64,000 nt of DNA from the NCBI GenBank assembly GCA_963781665.1, contig CAWAGA010000002.1, positions 1,426,001 to 1,490,000 on the forward strand. The letters run 5' to 3'. The notes under the pieces were generated by a model. That model ran no database searches and had not been told where the DNA came from. It was given only the letters and a program-made list of their open reading frames with translations. A program made the position numbers and the translations under genes. Positions within the stretch are counted from its first letter, which is position 1; every line of letters starts with the position of its first letter. Source of the stretch: JAJYIW01 sp963781665 (GTDB lineage Bacteria; Chloroflexota; Anaerolineae; Anaerolineales; Anaerolineaceae). Below are positions 44,395 through 54,580 of this stretch, one piece after another.

Positions 44395-45894
44395 TTAATG
44401 CCGGAAGTGGCGTACTCCGGTCGCGACCATGGCGATCTGGTGAGCATTAGCAGCAGCGATCGACTCGCTATCCCGAACTGATCCTCCCGGTTGGATGATT
44501 GCCGTAATTCCGGCCGCGGCTGCCACCTCGACCGAATCGGGGAAGGGGAAGAAGGCATCCGAAGCCATCACTGCCCCGCGCGCCTTTTCACCGGCTCTTT
44601 CGGCCGCCATGCGCACGCAGTCAACCCGGTTAGGTTGCCCACCGCCGATGCCTACCGTGGCTCTTCCGTTCGCAAAGACGATGGCGTTCGATTTGACGTG
44701 CTGGCAAGCTTTCCAAGCGAACTTGAGCGCCTGCTCCTCGGCTTTATTTGGGGTTCGCTCCGAGACGACCTGCCAGGCCGTGCCAGTCGGGTCGCCATAA
44801 TCGACGCTTTGTTTCAATATCCCGCGGGTGATCGAACGCAGCTCGTACTCGGGTTCGATCTTCAGATCCGGCATCTCAACCAGCCGGCAGTTCTTCTTCT
44901 TTGCCAGAATCTCACGTGCGCCAGGGTCGAATCCGGTAGCAATAATGCATTCGATGAACAGCCCTGCCATGGCTTCAGCGGCAGCGCGGTCGATTGGGCC
45001 GTTTGCGGCAACAACGCTTCCAAATGCAGAAATCGGATCGCTTGCCAGCGCAGCCCGGTAAGCCTCTTCCATATTCGCTGCCGAGGCAATCCCGCACGGA
45101 GAAAGATGCTTGGTAATGCAGATCGTCATTTCGTCGAAACTGGTCGCCGCCCGCCAGGCGGCATCCAGGTCAAGCAGGTTGTTGTACGAAAGCTCCTTGC
45201 CTTGCAGCACCTTGCCACCCAGCGGCCCTCCGCCAGGCGTATAACTGTAAAGGGCTGCCTTTTGGTGCGGGTTCTCTCCATAGCGGAGGGGTTGGGCCGC
45301 ATAAATGGAATATGTCTCGACCTGGCTTCCAGAAAGGTAGGCCTGAATGGCGGCGTCGTAGTGAGTAGTCAACCCAAAGCCCTTGACCGCCAGCTCACGT
45401 CGGGTCTCCTCCGGCACGCCCCCGCTCTTCAAATCGGCAAGGATTGGCGCGTAGTCATGCGGGTCGCATGCCAGTGTCACGCGATTATAGTTCTTGGCCG
45501 CAGCCCGGATGAGCGCCACGCCGCCGATGTCGATGTTCTCAACGGCTTCATCCAACGTCACACCTGGCCTGGCCACGGTCGCTTCGAAAGGATAAAGGTT
45601 GACCGCTGCCAGGTCGATCGCGCTCCAACCAAATCGGGCAAGCTCATTCAGATCCGCTTCCCGAGCGTGGGCCAATAGTCCGGCATGGATCGCAGGGTGC
45701 AATGTCTTGACCCGTCCTTCCAGCACTTCAGGCGATCCGGTAATCTCCGCCACCTCGGACACTGCCAGACCATTGTCTCGCAGCAAGCGCGCTGTACCGC
45801 CTGAGGCGACCAGCTCCCAACCCAATTCCAGCAAACCTCGCCCAAAATCTACCAATCCAGTTTTATCGAATACCGAAAGAATCGCTCTAGGCAT
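44395..45894 (-). CDS. purH: Bifunctional AICAR formyltransferase / IMP cyclohydrolase
   Basis: 499 residues. The N-terminal MGS-like cyclohydrolase domain (AILSVFDKTGLVDFGRGL, SGGTARLLRDNGL, HPAIHAGLLA) is followed by the formyltransferase domain (LRYGENPHQKAALY, ELSYNNLLDLDAAW, ITKHLSPCGIA). It carries the last two steps of purine synthesis, AICAR to IMP. It is a single gene with no other pur genes around. Confidence 0.98.
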   Translation of the reverse strand: MPRAILSVFDKTGLVDFGRGLLELGWELVASGGTARLLRDNGLAVSEVAEITGSPEVLEGRVKTLHPAIHAGLLAHAREADLNELARFGWSAIDLAAVNLYPFEATVARPGVTLDEAVENIDIGGVALIRAAAKNYNRVTLACDPHDYAPILADLKSGGVPEETRRELAVKGFGLTTHYDAAIQAYLSGSQVETYSIYAAQPLRYGENPHQKAALYSYTPGGGPLGGKVLQGKELSYNNLLDLDAAWRAATSFDEMTICITKHLSPCGIASAANMEEAYRAALASDPISAFGSVVAANGPIDRAAAEAMAGLFIECIIATGFDPGAREILAKKKNCRLVEMPDLKIEPEYELRSITRGILKQSVDYGDPTGTAWQVVSERTPNKAEEQALKFAWKACQHVKSNAIVFANGRATVGIGGGQPNRVDCVRMAAERAGEKARGAVMASDAFFPFPDSVEVAAAAGITAIIQPGGSVRDSESIAAANAHQIAMVATGVRHFRH

Positions 45895-46194
45895 TGGAAA
45901 TCCTCCTCATAAGCGTTACTCATATCCTTTCCCCTCCCGAAACCCGGATAAACTGGCATTCTACCCTCGATAGTTTGTCTGGTCAATATTTAGATCAACA
46001 CTCGTCTGGACAAGGTCCGGCGAATTACCGCCCGTCGCATGGGGCAGGTCCTATGCCACAGCATGCTTTCGATTATTGCCTCATATCTGCGAAAATGTTA
46101 TAATTTTCTACAGGGAGAATGTTATTTTCAGCTTTTCGAAATCGCAATGACGCGATTTTCAACTAATTAATCGTATTTATTTAAGGAGTCAATC
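45895..46194 (+). promoter_or_regulatory. purH/AKR divergent region with a sigma-70 promoter
   Basis: In this 300-bp gap TTGCCT (46076-46081) and TATAAT (46099-46104) are separated by 17 bases, a good plus-strand promoter for the aldo/keto reductase that starts at 46195. AAGGAG precedes that start by seven bases. No riboswitch or tRNA-like fold was recognised. Confidence 0.65.
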
Positions 46195-47196
46195 ATGGAA
46201 TTTCGTAGTTTGGGACGGACCGGCTTACAGGTCAGCGTCCAGTGCCTGGGATGTATGATGTTTGGGGGGAAAACTGAAGAGCGTGAATCGATGGATATTA
46301 TCGACCGGGCAATCGATAGCGGCATCAATTTTATCGACACAGCCAACGTGTACAACCGCGGACGCAGCGAAGAAGTGGTTGGAAAAGCTTTTCAGCGTAA
46401 TGGCACACGCCAGCGGATAATCCTGGCAACAAAAGTCCACGGCGTTATGGATGATACTGACGTTAACGCCCGTGGCAACAGCCGGCGCCACATCATCGAA
46501 CAGTGCAACGCTTCTCTCAAGCGACTTCAAACCGATTACATCGATTTATACCAGCTTCATCGCCCCAGCCCTGGGATTCCAATTGACGAATCTTTACGCG
46601 CCCTCGACGACCTCATCCGAGCCGGCAAAGTACGCTATATTGGCACCAGTACCTATGCCGCCTGGCAGGTAATGGAAGCTCTGGCGGTATCGAAAGAGTT
46701 AGGCTTGAACCGCTTCGTTACCGAACAACCTCCCTATCACTTGCTCGACCGGCGGATCGAGCGTGAGCTTCTTCCCCTGGCAATGACCTACGGCCTTGGC
46801 ATCATTCCCTGGTCGCCTCTGGCGAGTGGTTTCTTGACCGGCAAATACAAACGCGGCCAACAGCGGAGCCAGGGAGCGCGACTGGAAAAAAATAGCGAAT
46901 GGACCGACCGTCATTTTACCGATAGAGCCTTCGATGTTGTGGCTACCATCGAAAAAATTGCCAGCGAGAAGAACTGCACACCCAGCCAGGTAGCCCTGGC
47001 ATGGTGCATCCAGCAGCCGGGAGTCACCAGCCCGATTATCGGCCCGCGCACCATGGCACAGTTAGAAGACAACCTGGGTGCGGTTGAAATACATATCACT
47101 GAAGAAGACCGCAAGCGCATCGACGTAGTTTCACCCCCTGGAAGAGAAATCGTCGAATACTATAATGCCGAATTCGGACCTCATCCTTTGCGTTAG
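46195..47196 (+). CDS. Aldo/keto reductase
   Basis: 333 residues, TIM-barrel AKR of the YdhF/Gpr/KvBeta-like type. The catalytic tetrad is visible: Asp and Tyr in INFIDTANVYNRGRSEE, Lys in ILATKVHG, His in DLYQLHRPSP. The NADPH-binding C-terminal part is IIGPRTMAQLEDNLGAVE. It would reduce aldehydes or ketones. The substrate is unknown. Confidence 0.94.
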   Translation: MEFRSLGRTGLQVSVQCLGCMMFGGKTEERESMDIIDRAIDSGINFIDTANVYNRGRSEEVVGKAFQRNGTRQRIILATKVHGVMDDTDVNARGNSRRHIIEQCNASLKRLQTDYIDLYQLHRPSPGIPIDESLRALDDLIRAGKVRYIGTSTYAAWQVMEALAVSKELGLNRFVTEQPPYHLLDRRIERELLPLAMTYGLGIIPWSPLASGFLTGKYKRGQQRSQGARLEKNSEWTDRHFTDRAFDVVATIEKIASEKNCTPSQVALAWCIQQPGVTSPIIGPRTMAQLEDNLGAVEIHITEEDRKRIDVVSPPGREIVEYYNAEFGPHPLR

Positions 47197-47298
47197 GCAG
47201 GCTCACTCTTGATCGGTCGAGAAACCTACCCGGCAGAACGAAGGATATAGATCTACTACTGATTCGTAAAATCTTGTCTCTCTACTTTAGGAGTAAAA

Positions 47299-48156
47299 AT
47301 GATCGCGAAATTGCCCTTTGGAAGGACCGGACACCAAAGCACGCGCACCCTTTTTGGAGCGGCAGCGCTTTCTGACGTGTCACAGGAAGACGCAGATCAC
47401 ACCATCGATGTGCTTTTAAAATACGGCGTCAATCACTTCGACGTTGCCGCCTCCTACGGCGATGCTGAGCTGCGCCTGGGGCCGTGGATCCAAACCCACC
47501 GCAAAGATATCTTCCTGGCATCCAAGACCGGCGAGCGGACTTACACCAGCGCCCGGGACCAAATTCACCACTCGCTGGAACGATTGCGCACCGATTACCT
47601 CGACCTGATCCAGCTCCACGCAGTGGTCGAAGACGCAGAGTTGAAAACGGCCACCGGGCCAGGGGGTGCATTGGAAGCAGCCATCGAAGCCCGCCAACAA
47701 GGCTTGGTGCGTTACATCGGCATAACCAGCCACACCCTCCATGCTCCGGTCATTCACCTGACTGCCCTGGAGAAGTTCGATTTTGATTCTGTTCTGCTTC
47801 CTTGTAATTATATGTTGATGCAAAATGTGGTTTACCGATCAAATTTCGAGGCGCTGCTGTCTGTCTGCAAAGAAAAGAACGTGGCCGTGCAGCTTATCAA
47901 AACCGCTCAACGGCGACCATGGGGTGATCAACCCCATTTCTCTGCAACCTGGTATGAACCTTTCAATGACCAACCTTCTCTGGACCTGGCTATTCATTGG
48001 GCATTATCCATACCGGAAATTTTCATCAATACTGCCGGCGACATCCACATCCTCCCAATGGTTCTGGACGCCGCCAATAGATATGAGGCCGCACCTTCAG
48101 ATCAGGAAATGCAAGCTTTGATGCGCACTCAGGAAACCATTCCCCTGTGGAGCTGA
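47299..48156 (+). CDS. Aldo/keto reductase, second and shorter
   Basis: 285 residues. It has FGRTGHQSTRTLFGAAAL at the start, the AKR tetrad in HFDVAASYGDAELRLG, FLASKTGERTY and LIQLHAVVED, then LVRYIGITSHTLHAPVI. The C-terminal NADPH region is shorter than in the upstream enzyme. The genes are 102 nt apart in the same direction and probably co-transcribed. It converges on the lipoprotein gene with only 11 nt between stops. Confidence 0.92.
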   Translation: MIAKLPFGRTGHQSTRTLFGAAALSDVSQEDADHTIDVLLKYGVNHFDVAASYGDAELRLGPWIQTHRKDIFLASKTGERTYTSARDQIHHSLERLRTDYLDLIQLHAVVEDAELKTATGPGGALEAAIEARQQGLVRYIGITSHTLHAPVIHLTALEKFDFDSVLLPCNYMLMQNVVYRSNFEALLSVCKEKNVAVQLIKTAQRRPWGDQPHFSATWYEPFNDQPSLDLAIHWALSIPEIFINTAGDIHILPMVLDAANRYEAAPSDQEMQALMRTQETIPLWS

Positions 48157-48167
48157 AATCTCATAGG

Positions 48168-49151
48168 TTAATGCTTCTTGTAGGAGACGTAGATATCCAA
48201 TTCAACCAACTGTCCATCTTTTAGATAATGGTGGACGAAGTAAATATTTCCGGCGGTGTCGATGGAAGGTTCACCTGCGAGCGGTGAAATGATCAGCTCC
48301 GGGGTCTGCCATTCGCCGCCGGTTTTCTTCGAACGCCAGATACCGTAATTCCGTGAAAACCATAACTCGTCTTCAGCCGGGTTGAGTGCCGGCCAGCCTT
48401 CATCTATATCTGAATTGACGGCCTCAATATTGACTGGTTCCTGCCAGACACTTTTCACTTTGGTCGACTGCCAGATATCCAGGCCGCCTTTGCCCCCAGC
48501 CCTGGCCGAATGAAAATAGAGTTCATTCCCATCATTGGAAATATATAATTCGCCTACCTCGTAAGCAGGATCGAAGTCAGCGTTCTGCCAGTTCTGCCAG
48601 GTGCCTGCAGCAAGTTGAGCTGTGAACCAGTGCATACCGGTATAGCCTTCACGGGCAGAACAAAACCAGATCACATTTCCCAGGACGAAATAACATCCAT
48701 CCATCGATAACCGGCCACTATCTTGCAAGAAAATCCGTCGGGGATCTCCCCATGCCCCACCGGTCCAGGTGGAGACATATAATCCGGTCACTCCATCAAG
48801 CAGCTGCCTTTCAACGGGAATATTAATGTCTGGGGTATAGAAGAAATAGAGGGTATTACCGTCAGGGGTTACGAAATCCAAATCCTCACCACCGGCTGTA
48901 TTGATGGCTCCAGGCACTGGCACTGGTTTTTCGTAACCATCTGAGTAAACCACTGGGGGATTGGCGTCGTTCTCCGGCCCCATCTTGACCGCACCGGTGG
49001 GGATCAGCATCTGTCGATCGATAACAGCTGTCTGCGTTAGCCTGCTTTCTGGCTGAGAAGCACAGCCGCAAAAAAACACCAGGCACAACCAGACCGCCAG
49101 GATTTTGGGAAACCGCTGCCGGGAAAACGAGTTTCCTCTGCGTAATTTCAT
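48168..49151 (-). CDS. PD40/WD40-like beta-propeller lipoprotein
   Basis: 327 residues from the ATG at 49151. The lipoprotein signal peptide ends in CLVFFCGCASQ with a lipobox Cys. TolB/PD40-type propeller repeats follow: DFVTPDGNTLYFFYT, DEGWPALNPAEDELWFSRNYG and YISNDGNELYFHSARAGGKGGLDIW. It is likely anchored outside the cytoplasmic membrane and binds protein or sugar. No enzyme motif is visible. Confidence 0.85.
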   Translation of the reverse strand: MKLRRGNSFSRQRFPKILAVWLCLVFFCGCASQPESRLTQTAVIDRQMLIPTGAVKMGPENDANPPVVYSDGYEKPVPVPGAINTAGGEDLDFVTPDGNTLYFFYTPDINIPVERQLLDGVTGLYVSTWTGGAWGDPRRIFLQDSGRLSMDGCYFVLGNVIWFCSAREGYTGMHWFTAQLAAGTWQNWQNADFDPAYEVGELYISNDGNELYFHSARAGGKGGLDIWQSTKVKSVWQEPVNIEAVNSDIDEGWPALNPAEDELWFSRNYGIWRSKKTGGEWQTPELIISPLAGEPSIDTAGNIYFVHHYLKDGQLVELDIYVSYKKH

Positions 49152-49208
49152 GGGAGTTTCCCTTTCTCTTCTGCGCCGGGTCAATAACTTAAAAACCGGG
49201 ATTACGTG

Positions 49209-49877
49209 TCAATAGCCAGAGGGCGGAGCAGCAGCTGTTTTTTGCTCAAGACGGACCTTTTCGATCCTGGATGGGTCATCGTCTGCCAGGATTCCATACA
49301 AATACAGGTTGACAAACTGGTCCAATGACTGCTGGTTAAAATCAAGACCAGGTTGGCCTGCCAGAAAAGTGCCGGTAATGTAAAAAGAGAAAAATAAGCC
49401 CAGGAATGCTCTCAATAAAATGACTGGAGGTATATTGCGAAGTTCACCACGCTTATGGCTCAGAATCCTATCAAAGTCCGAAACTTCCGGGGAAATCTTT
49501 TGAAACAGGGAGGCGAAATGCTTTCCGTTAAACTCGACGATCTCGATAAACATCAGGTTGAGCAAATCAGGTCGATGCTGCAGCTGCCCCACCAGGGTCG
49601 TGGCAGCCGATTGGACGATCTCGCTTAACGTCTCGCCTTCGGCAATCTTCATTAACGGGATAATCTCATGGGCAGGATGCCATTTGAAAATCACTGCTTT
49701 CCACAGGTCTTCTTTATTAGGAAAGTGATTGTAAATAGCGCTGACGGTTACTCCCGCTCCCTGGCTGACCGCGCGCATTGATGTGCCATGATAGCCTTTC
49801 TTTAGGAAGAGCTCATAGGCTGTCTCCAGTATCCTGCGATGTGTTTCTCCACTTTTTTCGCGAGAAGAGCGCGGCAT
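49209..49877 (-). CDS. TetR-family transcriptional regulator
   Basis: 222 residues. N-terminal helix-turn-helix: TAYELFLKKGYHGTSMRAVSQGAGVTVSAIYNHFPNKEDLW. The remaining helical ligand domain is not recognisable. It is 57 nt upstream of the lipoprotein gene in the same direction and divergent from the GntR gene, so it may control either. Confidence 0.94.
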   Translation of the reverse strand: MPRSSREKSGETHRRILETAYELFLKKGYHGTSMRAVSQGAGVTVSAIYNHFPNKEDLWKAVIFKWHPAHEIIPLMKIAEGETLSEIVQSAATTLVGQLQHRPDLLNLMFIEIVEFNGKHFASLFQKISPEVSDFDRILSHKRGELRNIPPVILLRAFLGLFFSFYITGTFLAGQPGLDFNQQSLDQFVNLYLYGILADDDPSRIEKVRLEQKTAAAPPSGY

Positions 49878-50017
49878 CTTTCAACCCTAATGACGTCGTT
49901 TTGATCATTATATACTTGATTCAAGCCAAACGAACAGCCCTGCAGTGAATAAGGAAGCACCGATAGTCCCGTATATCCACGGAGCAGCTCATTCTATATT
50001 CTTCCGGTCCCAAACTG

Positions 50018-50038
50018 TGATATACTAGTAATATATCA
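50018..50038. promoter_or_regulatory. Inverted repeat before the GntR gene
   Basis: TGATATA (50018-50024) and TATATCA (50032-50038) form a perfect 7-bp inverted repeat with a 7-base spacer, about 27 bases before the GntR start. The left arm also makes an extended -10 (TGTGATATACT). It is a plausible autoregulatory site. Confidence 0.45.
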
Positions 50039-50064
50039 GAGAAACGCAAACCCCTACTCAACCT

Positions 50065-50745
50065 ATGAATGCGAACCAACCCCTAGCCAGGCAAGCTTAC
50101 GAAATTATCAAAAAAGATATTTTGACCTGTGAGCTTACCCCAGGCAGTAGAATTGCCCAACCCGAGTTAGTCAAACATTACGTTTTTGGACTTACGCCCA
50201 TCCGCGAGGCCTTGAAGCGGCTGGAACACGAAGGGCTGGTACAATCGATCCCTCGTTTCGGTTATTTAATCAGCCCAATCACCATCCGCGACGTCGAAGA
50301 GCTTTACGAATTTAAACTCGTCCTCGAAAAAGCGGTGGTCCAGATGGCCATTGAAAGGGCAACCGGCAAACAATTAGCCGATATTCGGAGCCACGCTAAC
50401 TTTACCTATGTCTTCAAAGATCGCCAGACGTATCTAGATTTTCTGGAACAAAACATCAACTTTCATCGCTCACTCGCGGTAGCAGCCGGCAACCGCCGCC
50501 TGGCCGCATCCCTGGTCGCAGTCTTACGTGAGATGACCCGGTTGTTCAACCTTGGGCTGGACCTGCGTGATAGTGCTGAAGAGATGCGCCATGAACACAT
50601 CGAAATTGCCTGTGCCCTTGAGGAAAGAGACTCTGCGCGTGCCGAACAAATTATTGCAGCCCAGATACTGCAATCGAGAGAGCGGGTGGTAGAAATGCTG
50701 AGCAAACATCTGAGCCAGGCTTCATTCGAGGAAGTCGAGCGTTGA
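50065..50745 (+). CDS. GntR/FCD-family transcriptional regulator
   Basis: 226 residues. Winged helix at the N-terminus (AYEIIKKDILTCELTPGSRIAQPEL, then TPIREALKRLEHEGLVQSIPRFGYLI) and an FCD ligand domain with metal-binding His residues (ENINFHRSLAVAAGNRRL, EEMRHEHIEIACALEERDSARAEQII). FCD regulators respond to small carboxylic acids. It is followed 43 nt later by the aminotransferase cluster that it probably controls. Confidence 0.94.
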   Translation: MNANQPLARQAYEIIKKDILTCELTPGSRIAQPELVKHYVFGLTPIREALKRLEHEGLVQSIPRFGYLISPITIRDVEELYEFKLVLEKAVVQMAIERATGKQLADIRSHANFTYVFKDRQTYLDFLEQNINFHRSLAVAAGNRRLAASLVAVLREMTRLFNLGLDLRDSAEEMRHEHIEIACALEERDSARAEQIIAAQILQSRERVVEMLSKHLSQASFEEVER

Positions 50746-50788
50746 ATCAAACCAGGTTAACTATCCCGAACCATACTCCTACTGAAAG

Positions 50789-52223
50789 ATGAGCCCCATG
50801 ACACAATTTCCACCAACTCACACGGCATCAGCGCTTATCCTCAGAAAAGAGATCGTCGCCAGCGACCTGGAAGTTCCTTTGTTAGATGGCACACTGAAAA
50901 GCTATGTCAACCTCGATAATGCCGCCAGCACGCCGCCGTTTCAGCGGGTTAAAGATAAGGTCGACGAGGCTATGTCCTGGTACGCAAGTGTACATCGTGG
51001 TACTGGATTCAAATCCCAGCTTTCTACCCATCTTTACGATCAAGCCCGGGAGATCGTGCTCGACTTTGTAGGGGCTGATCCACTGAAAAGCTGCGTCATT
51101 TTCAGCAAGAATGCTACCGAGTCGCTCAATCACCTGGCCAACCTGTTCCCATTTCATCCAGACGACCTCGTCTTAACCACCGGGATGGAGCACCATTCCA
51201 ACGACCTGCCGTGGCGCGCCAGGACCAGAGTCATTCATTCCAAGCTTACTGCCCGATGGCTCGCTCGATTTGGATGCATTCCGCCATCACCTTCAAAAAA
51301 ACTCGGGGAAAATTAAACTGGTGACGGTCACCGGCGCGTCCAATGTGACTGGATATATGCCGCCAATCTATGATCTGGCAGAATTAGCCCACGAGCATGG
51401 CTCAAAAATCCTAGTTGACTGCGCACAACTTTTACCCCATCGTAAAATCGACGTCAAGCCGATAGGTTCACCCCAGCACCTGGATTTTATCGTCTTTTCT
51501 GCCCACAAAGTGTATGCGCCTTTCGGGTCCGGCGGTCTTGTCGGTGAAAAGGAGTTCTTCGACTCGGTAGAGCCCGACCAGCGCGGTGGCGGGACGGTTC
51601 AAATCGTGACCCTCGATGAGGTCATCTGGGCGGATGCACCTGAAAGGAACGAAGCGGGCAGCCCGAACGTGCTCGGGGCCATCGCCCTGGCTGCATCTCT
51701 CAAGTTCTTATCGCAGGTCGGAATGGACAACATTGCTGCCCATGAAGCTGAATTAACCCGTTATGCCCTCGAAAGGCTGTCCGCCTTACCGGGCATCACC
51801 CTTTACGGCTCAACTGCCCTCGCCGACGTCCACAACCGGGTTGGGGTGATCCCTTTCCAGGTTGATGGTATGCCGCATGCCAAAGCAGCTGCCATCTTGG
51901 GCTACGAAGGCGGTATCGGCGTCCGCAGCGGGTGTTTCTGTGCCCATCCTTACATTCTGCATTTACTCAAGGTTTCAAAGAGTAAATACCAGCAGTATCA
52001 CCAGCGCGTTCTTCAAAATAATCGCAGCGCCCTCCCGGGGTTAATTCGCGCCAGTTTTGGCTGTTATAACAATACGGACGATCTCGACCGCCTGGTGGAG
52101 ATGCTAAAACGGATTACCAGGGGTGAATATTTCCGCGACTACATTGAAGATCAACGTTCCGGTTCGTATTATCCCCGCGGTTACGATCCCAAGCCGGTCT
52201 ACGCCCGCTATTTTGAGCTTTGA
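50789..52223 (+). pseudogene. Class V aminotransferase / cysteine-desulfurase-like, frameshifted
   Basis: Two frames, 50789-51316 and 51270-52223, together make a complete protein of about 475 residues. Frame one has YVNLDNAASTPPFQRV and ends correctly up to MEHHSNDLPWRARTRVIH. Frame two resumes with IPSLLPDGSLDLDAFRHHL. A one-base insertion near 51240 explains the break. The PLP Lys is in FSAHKVYAPFGSGG, and RSGCFCAHP contains Cys residues at the SufS-like position. It may act as a lyase or desulfurase, and the C-terminus is longer than in SufS. Confidence 0.85.
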
Positions 52224-52250
52224 CCGGGATAAACGCTTGAAGGAAAAAAA

Positions 52251-53244
52251 GTGATCGAAAAAATGACCAAATGGGAACGCTTACGGGCAGCCATCCACGG
52301 CCAGGAAACGGACCGGCCTTGCGTGGCCCTCTGGCGTCATTTTCCCGTCGATGACATGACCCCTGAAGGCCTGGCTTCGAGGTCGTTCGAGTTCCAGAAG
52401 AAGTACGATTGGGACCTGGTCAAGTTCACTCCAACCGGAACTTATGGGGTCATGGATTGGGGCGTCGAAACCAACTGGCAGCATGATCCGCGAGGCATCC
52501 GCACCGTTGAAAAATTCGGGATTACCTCTGCCGCCGGGTGGCATTCCCTTCCGCTGCTTGATACCACCCAAGGAGTTCTATGGACAGCAAAATGTAGCCC
52601 TTGCCCGGTTAGCCCTGGCAATCAAAGGCGATGCTCCGATCCTCCAGACTCTTTTCAGCCCGTTGACCACCGCCCGTAAACTCGCTGGAGACCGGATTTT
52701 CTCCGATTTACACACCGACCCTGATCTACTGAAAGAAGGCCTTGAAACGATAACCGCGGTTACAATCCAGTTCGCGCTCGAAGCGGTTCAATCAGGCACC
52801 AGCGGATTCTTCTTTGCCACCCAAAATGCCTCTTATCGCTGGCTTACAGAAATGGAATACCGTGAATTTGGAGAAACCTACGACCGCCGTATCCTGGATG
52901 CTGTCAAGGATAAGGTAGAATTCGTGATCGTCCATATCCACGGCGAAGATACCATGTTCGATCTGCTTGCAAAATACCCGGCTAACATCCTGAACTGGCA
53001 TGACCGCTTCACATCCCCCACCCTGTACGATGCCCGCCGGCATTTTTTGGGACTGCTGGCAGGCGGTATTAATGAACGGGGCGCTTTATTAGTTGGCTCT
53101 CCCGCAGTCATCGAAGCTGAGATGCAAGACGCCATTCGCCAGGTGTCAGGACGCGGCCTCATGCTCGCGCCGGGATGCGTGGTCCCAATCCATGTTCCCG
53201 AAGAAAACCTGATGGTTGTTCGCCAAGCGGTCGAAATCCATTAA
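52251..53244 (+). pseudogene. Uroporphyrinogen-decarboxylase-family protein, frameshifted
   Basis: Frame one (from GTG 52251 with GGA upstream) covers MTKWERLRAAIHGQETDRPCVALWRHF to LPLLDTTQG. The family sequence resumes in another frame as FYGQQNVALARLALAIKGD and runs to 53244. One extra base near 52575 explains it; the whole is about 330 residues. UroD-like proteins outside haem synthesis are often corrinoid-dependent methyltransferases. Here the gene sits between two PLP enzymes with no corrinoid protein nearby, so the reaction is unknown. Confidence 0.84.
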
Positions 53245-53268
53245 TCGCGCACAGGAGAATCGAACCTT

Positions 53269-54429
53269 ATGAAAAATCGGAAACTACTAATGATACCCGG
53301 GCCAATAGAATTCGAACCTGAAGTAATGGCTGCATTAGCTGCACCCACCACCAGCCACGTCGCCGCTGATTTTATCGAATGGTTCGGCCAGTCGCTCGAA
53401 GACCTGCGCCGGGTATTTTGTTCTGAAGATGGGCAGCCGTTTATCCTGGCGGGATCGGGTACCCTGGCGATGGACACCGCCGCGGCGAACCTGGTTGAAC
53501 GAGGCGATCGCGCTCTGGTGGTCCAGACGGGGTATTTCAGTGAACGATTTGTGACCATTTTGGATCGTTATGGGGCAAAGGTCACAGCCATTAATGCGCC
53601 GCCTGGCAGCCGTCCATCCCTGGATGAGGTTGAACAGATCCTGAAAACAGGCGGTTATAAGCTGTTGGTTGTTACCCACGTCGACACTTCGACCGGCGTC
53701 CTCAACGACGTCAAGGGGTTGGCAGCATTGGCCCGGGTCTATGGCGCTCTATCAATCGTTGATGGGGTCTGCGCCATCGCCGGTGAAGAACTGCGCATGT
53801 CTGCTTGGGATGTTGATCTGGCATTAACCGCCTCACAGAAAGCGATTGGCGTGCCGCCGGGATTGGCGCTGCTGGTGGCCGGGCCGCGGGCGATGAAGGC
53901 TTTCAAAACACGAAAAACACCCGTTGCCAGTTATTACAGTGATTGGAACAACTGGCTACCTATCATGGAAGCCTATGAAGCCCGTAAAGCAGCTTATTTC
54001 GCTACCCCAGCCGTCAACCTGGTCTACGCCCTCCATGCCAGTCTCAAGCAGATCCTGGCGGAAGGCATGGAAGCTCGCTTTGCACGCCATACGGCCATCC
54101 AACGCGCCAGTCAGGCTGCCATCCAGGCCCTGGGACTTGCCCAAATACCCGTTTCTCCCGATTTCGCCGCTCATACCATGAGCGCCCCTAAATATCCCGC
54201 CGGGGTGGCAGCCGGCCAATTCTTGGCCGCAGTCGAACGGGCCGGTGTGATCCTGGCTGGCGGGCTGCACCCGGCGATTAAGAGCGAGTATTTTCGCATT
54301 GGCCACATGGGTTCGTGTACACCTGGCGATCTCCTGGCGACTTTTGGTGCCATCGAACGGGGATTGGCAGATTGCGACTACCGGCCTGAGGCCAGTGGGG
54401 TTGCCGCCGTCCTCAAATCATATCTCTAA
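53269..54429 (+). CDS. Alanine-glyoxylate / serine-pyruvate-type aminotransferase
   Basis: 386 residues, fold-type I PLP enzyme: MIPGPIEFEPEVMAALAAPTTSH at the start, ILAGSGTLAMDTAAANL, VTHVDTSTGVLNDVKGL, PLP Lys in LALTASQKAIGVPPGLALL, and the C-terminal FRIGHMGSCTPGDLLATFGAIE. The family transfers amino groups between Ala or Ser and glyoxylate or pyruvate, and some members act on other amino acids such as phosphonates. It is intact and last in the presumed GntR-controlled cluster. Confidence 0.93.
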   Translation: MKNRKLLMIPGPIEFEPEVMAALAAPTTSHVAADFIEWFGQSLEDLRRVFCSEDGQPFILAGSGTLAMDTAAANLVERGDRALVVQTGYFSERFVTILDRYGAKVTAINAPPGSRPSLDEVEQILKTGGYKLLVVTHVDTSTGVLNDVKGLAALARVYGALSIVDGVCAIAGEELRMSAWDVDLALTASQKAIGVPPGLALLVAGPRAMKAFKTRKTPVASYYSDWNNWLPIMEAYEARKAAYFATPAVNLVYALHASLKQILAEGMEARFARHTAIQRASQAAIQALGLAQIPVSPDFAAHTMSAPKYPAGVAAGQFLAAVERAGVILAGGLHPAIKSEYFRIGHMGSCTPGDLLATFGAIERGLADCDYRPEASGVAAVLKSYL

Positions 54430-54532
54430 TACTGATCTCAATCTCTAGATGCCGGTCCCCGGTAAAAATCCGGGGACCGGCGCAGTCTCACAGTCATCGA
54501 ATCAATCCCTTCTAATAACAGAAATTTGCCTC

Positions 54533-54575
54533 TTGACATCCAGAGGCACAATGTTGTATAATGCAACCGGTTGCA
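54533..54575 (+). promoter_or_regulatory. Consensus promoter with LacI-type operator for the regulator gene
   Basis: TTGACA (54533-54538) and TATAAT (54557-54562) are both exact consensus with an 18-base spacer. Directly after the -10 is the perfect palindrome TGCAACCGGTTGCA (54562-54575), the central-CG type of site bound by LacI-family repressors. It indicates tight autorepression. Confidence 0.88.
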
Positions 54576-54580
54576 ATAAC

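Noticed and set aside
44491..45678. 395-residue plus-strand frame opposite purH
   Set aside because: purH is complete and strongly conserved on the minus strand; the opposite frame has no recognisable domain.
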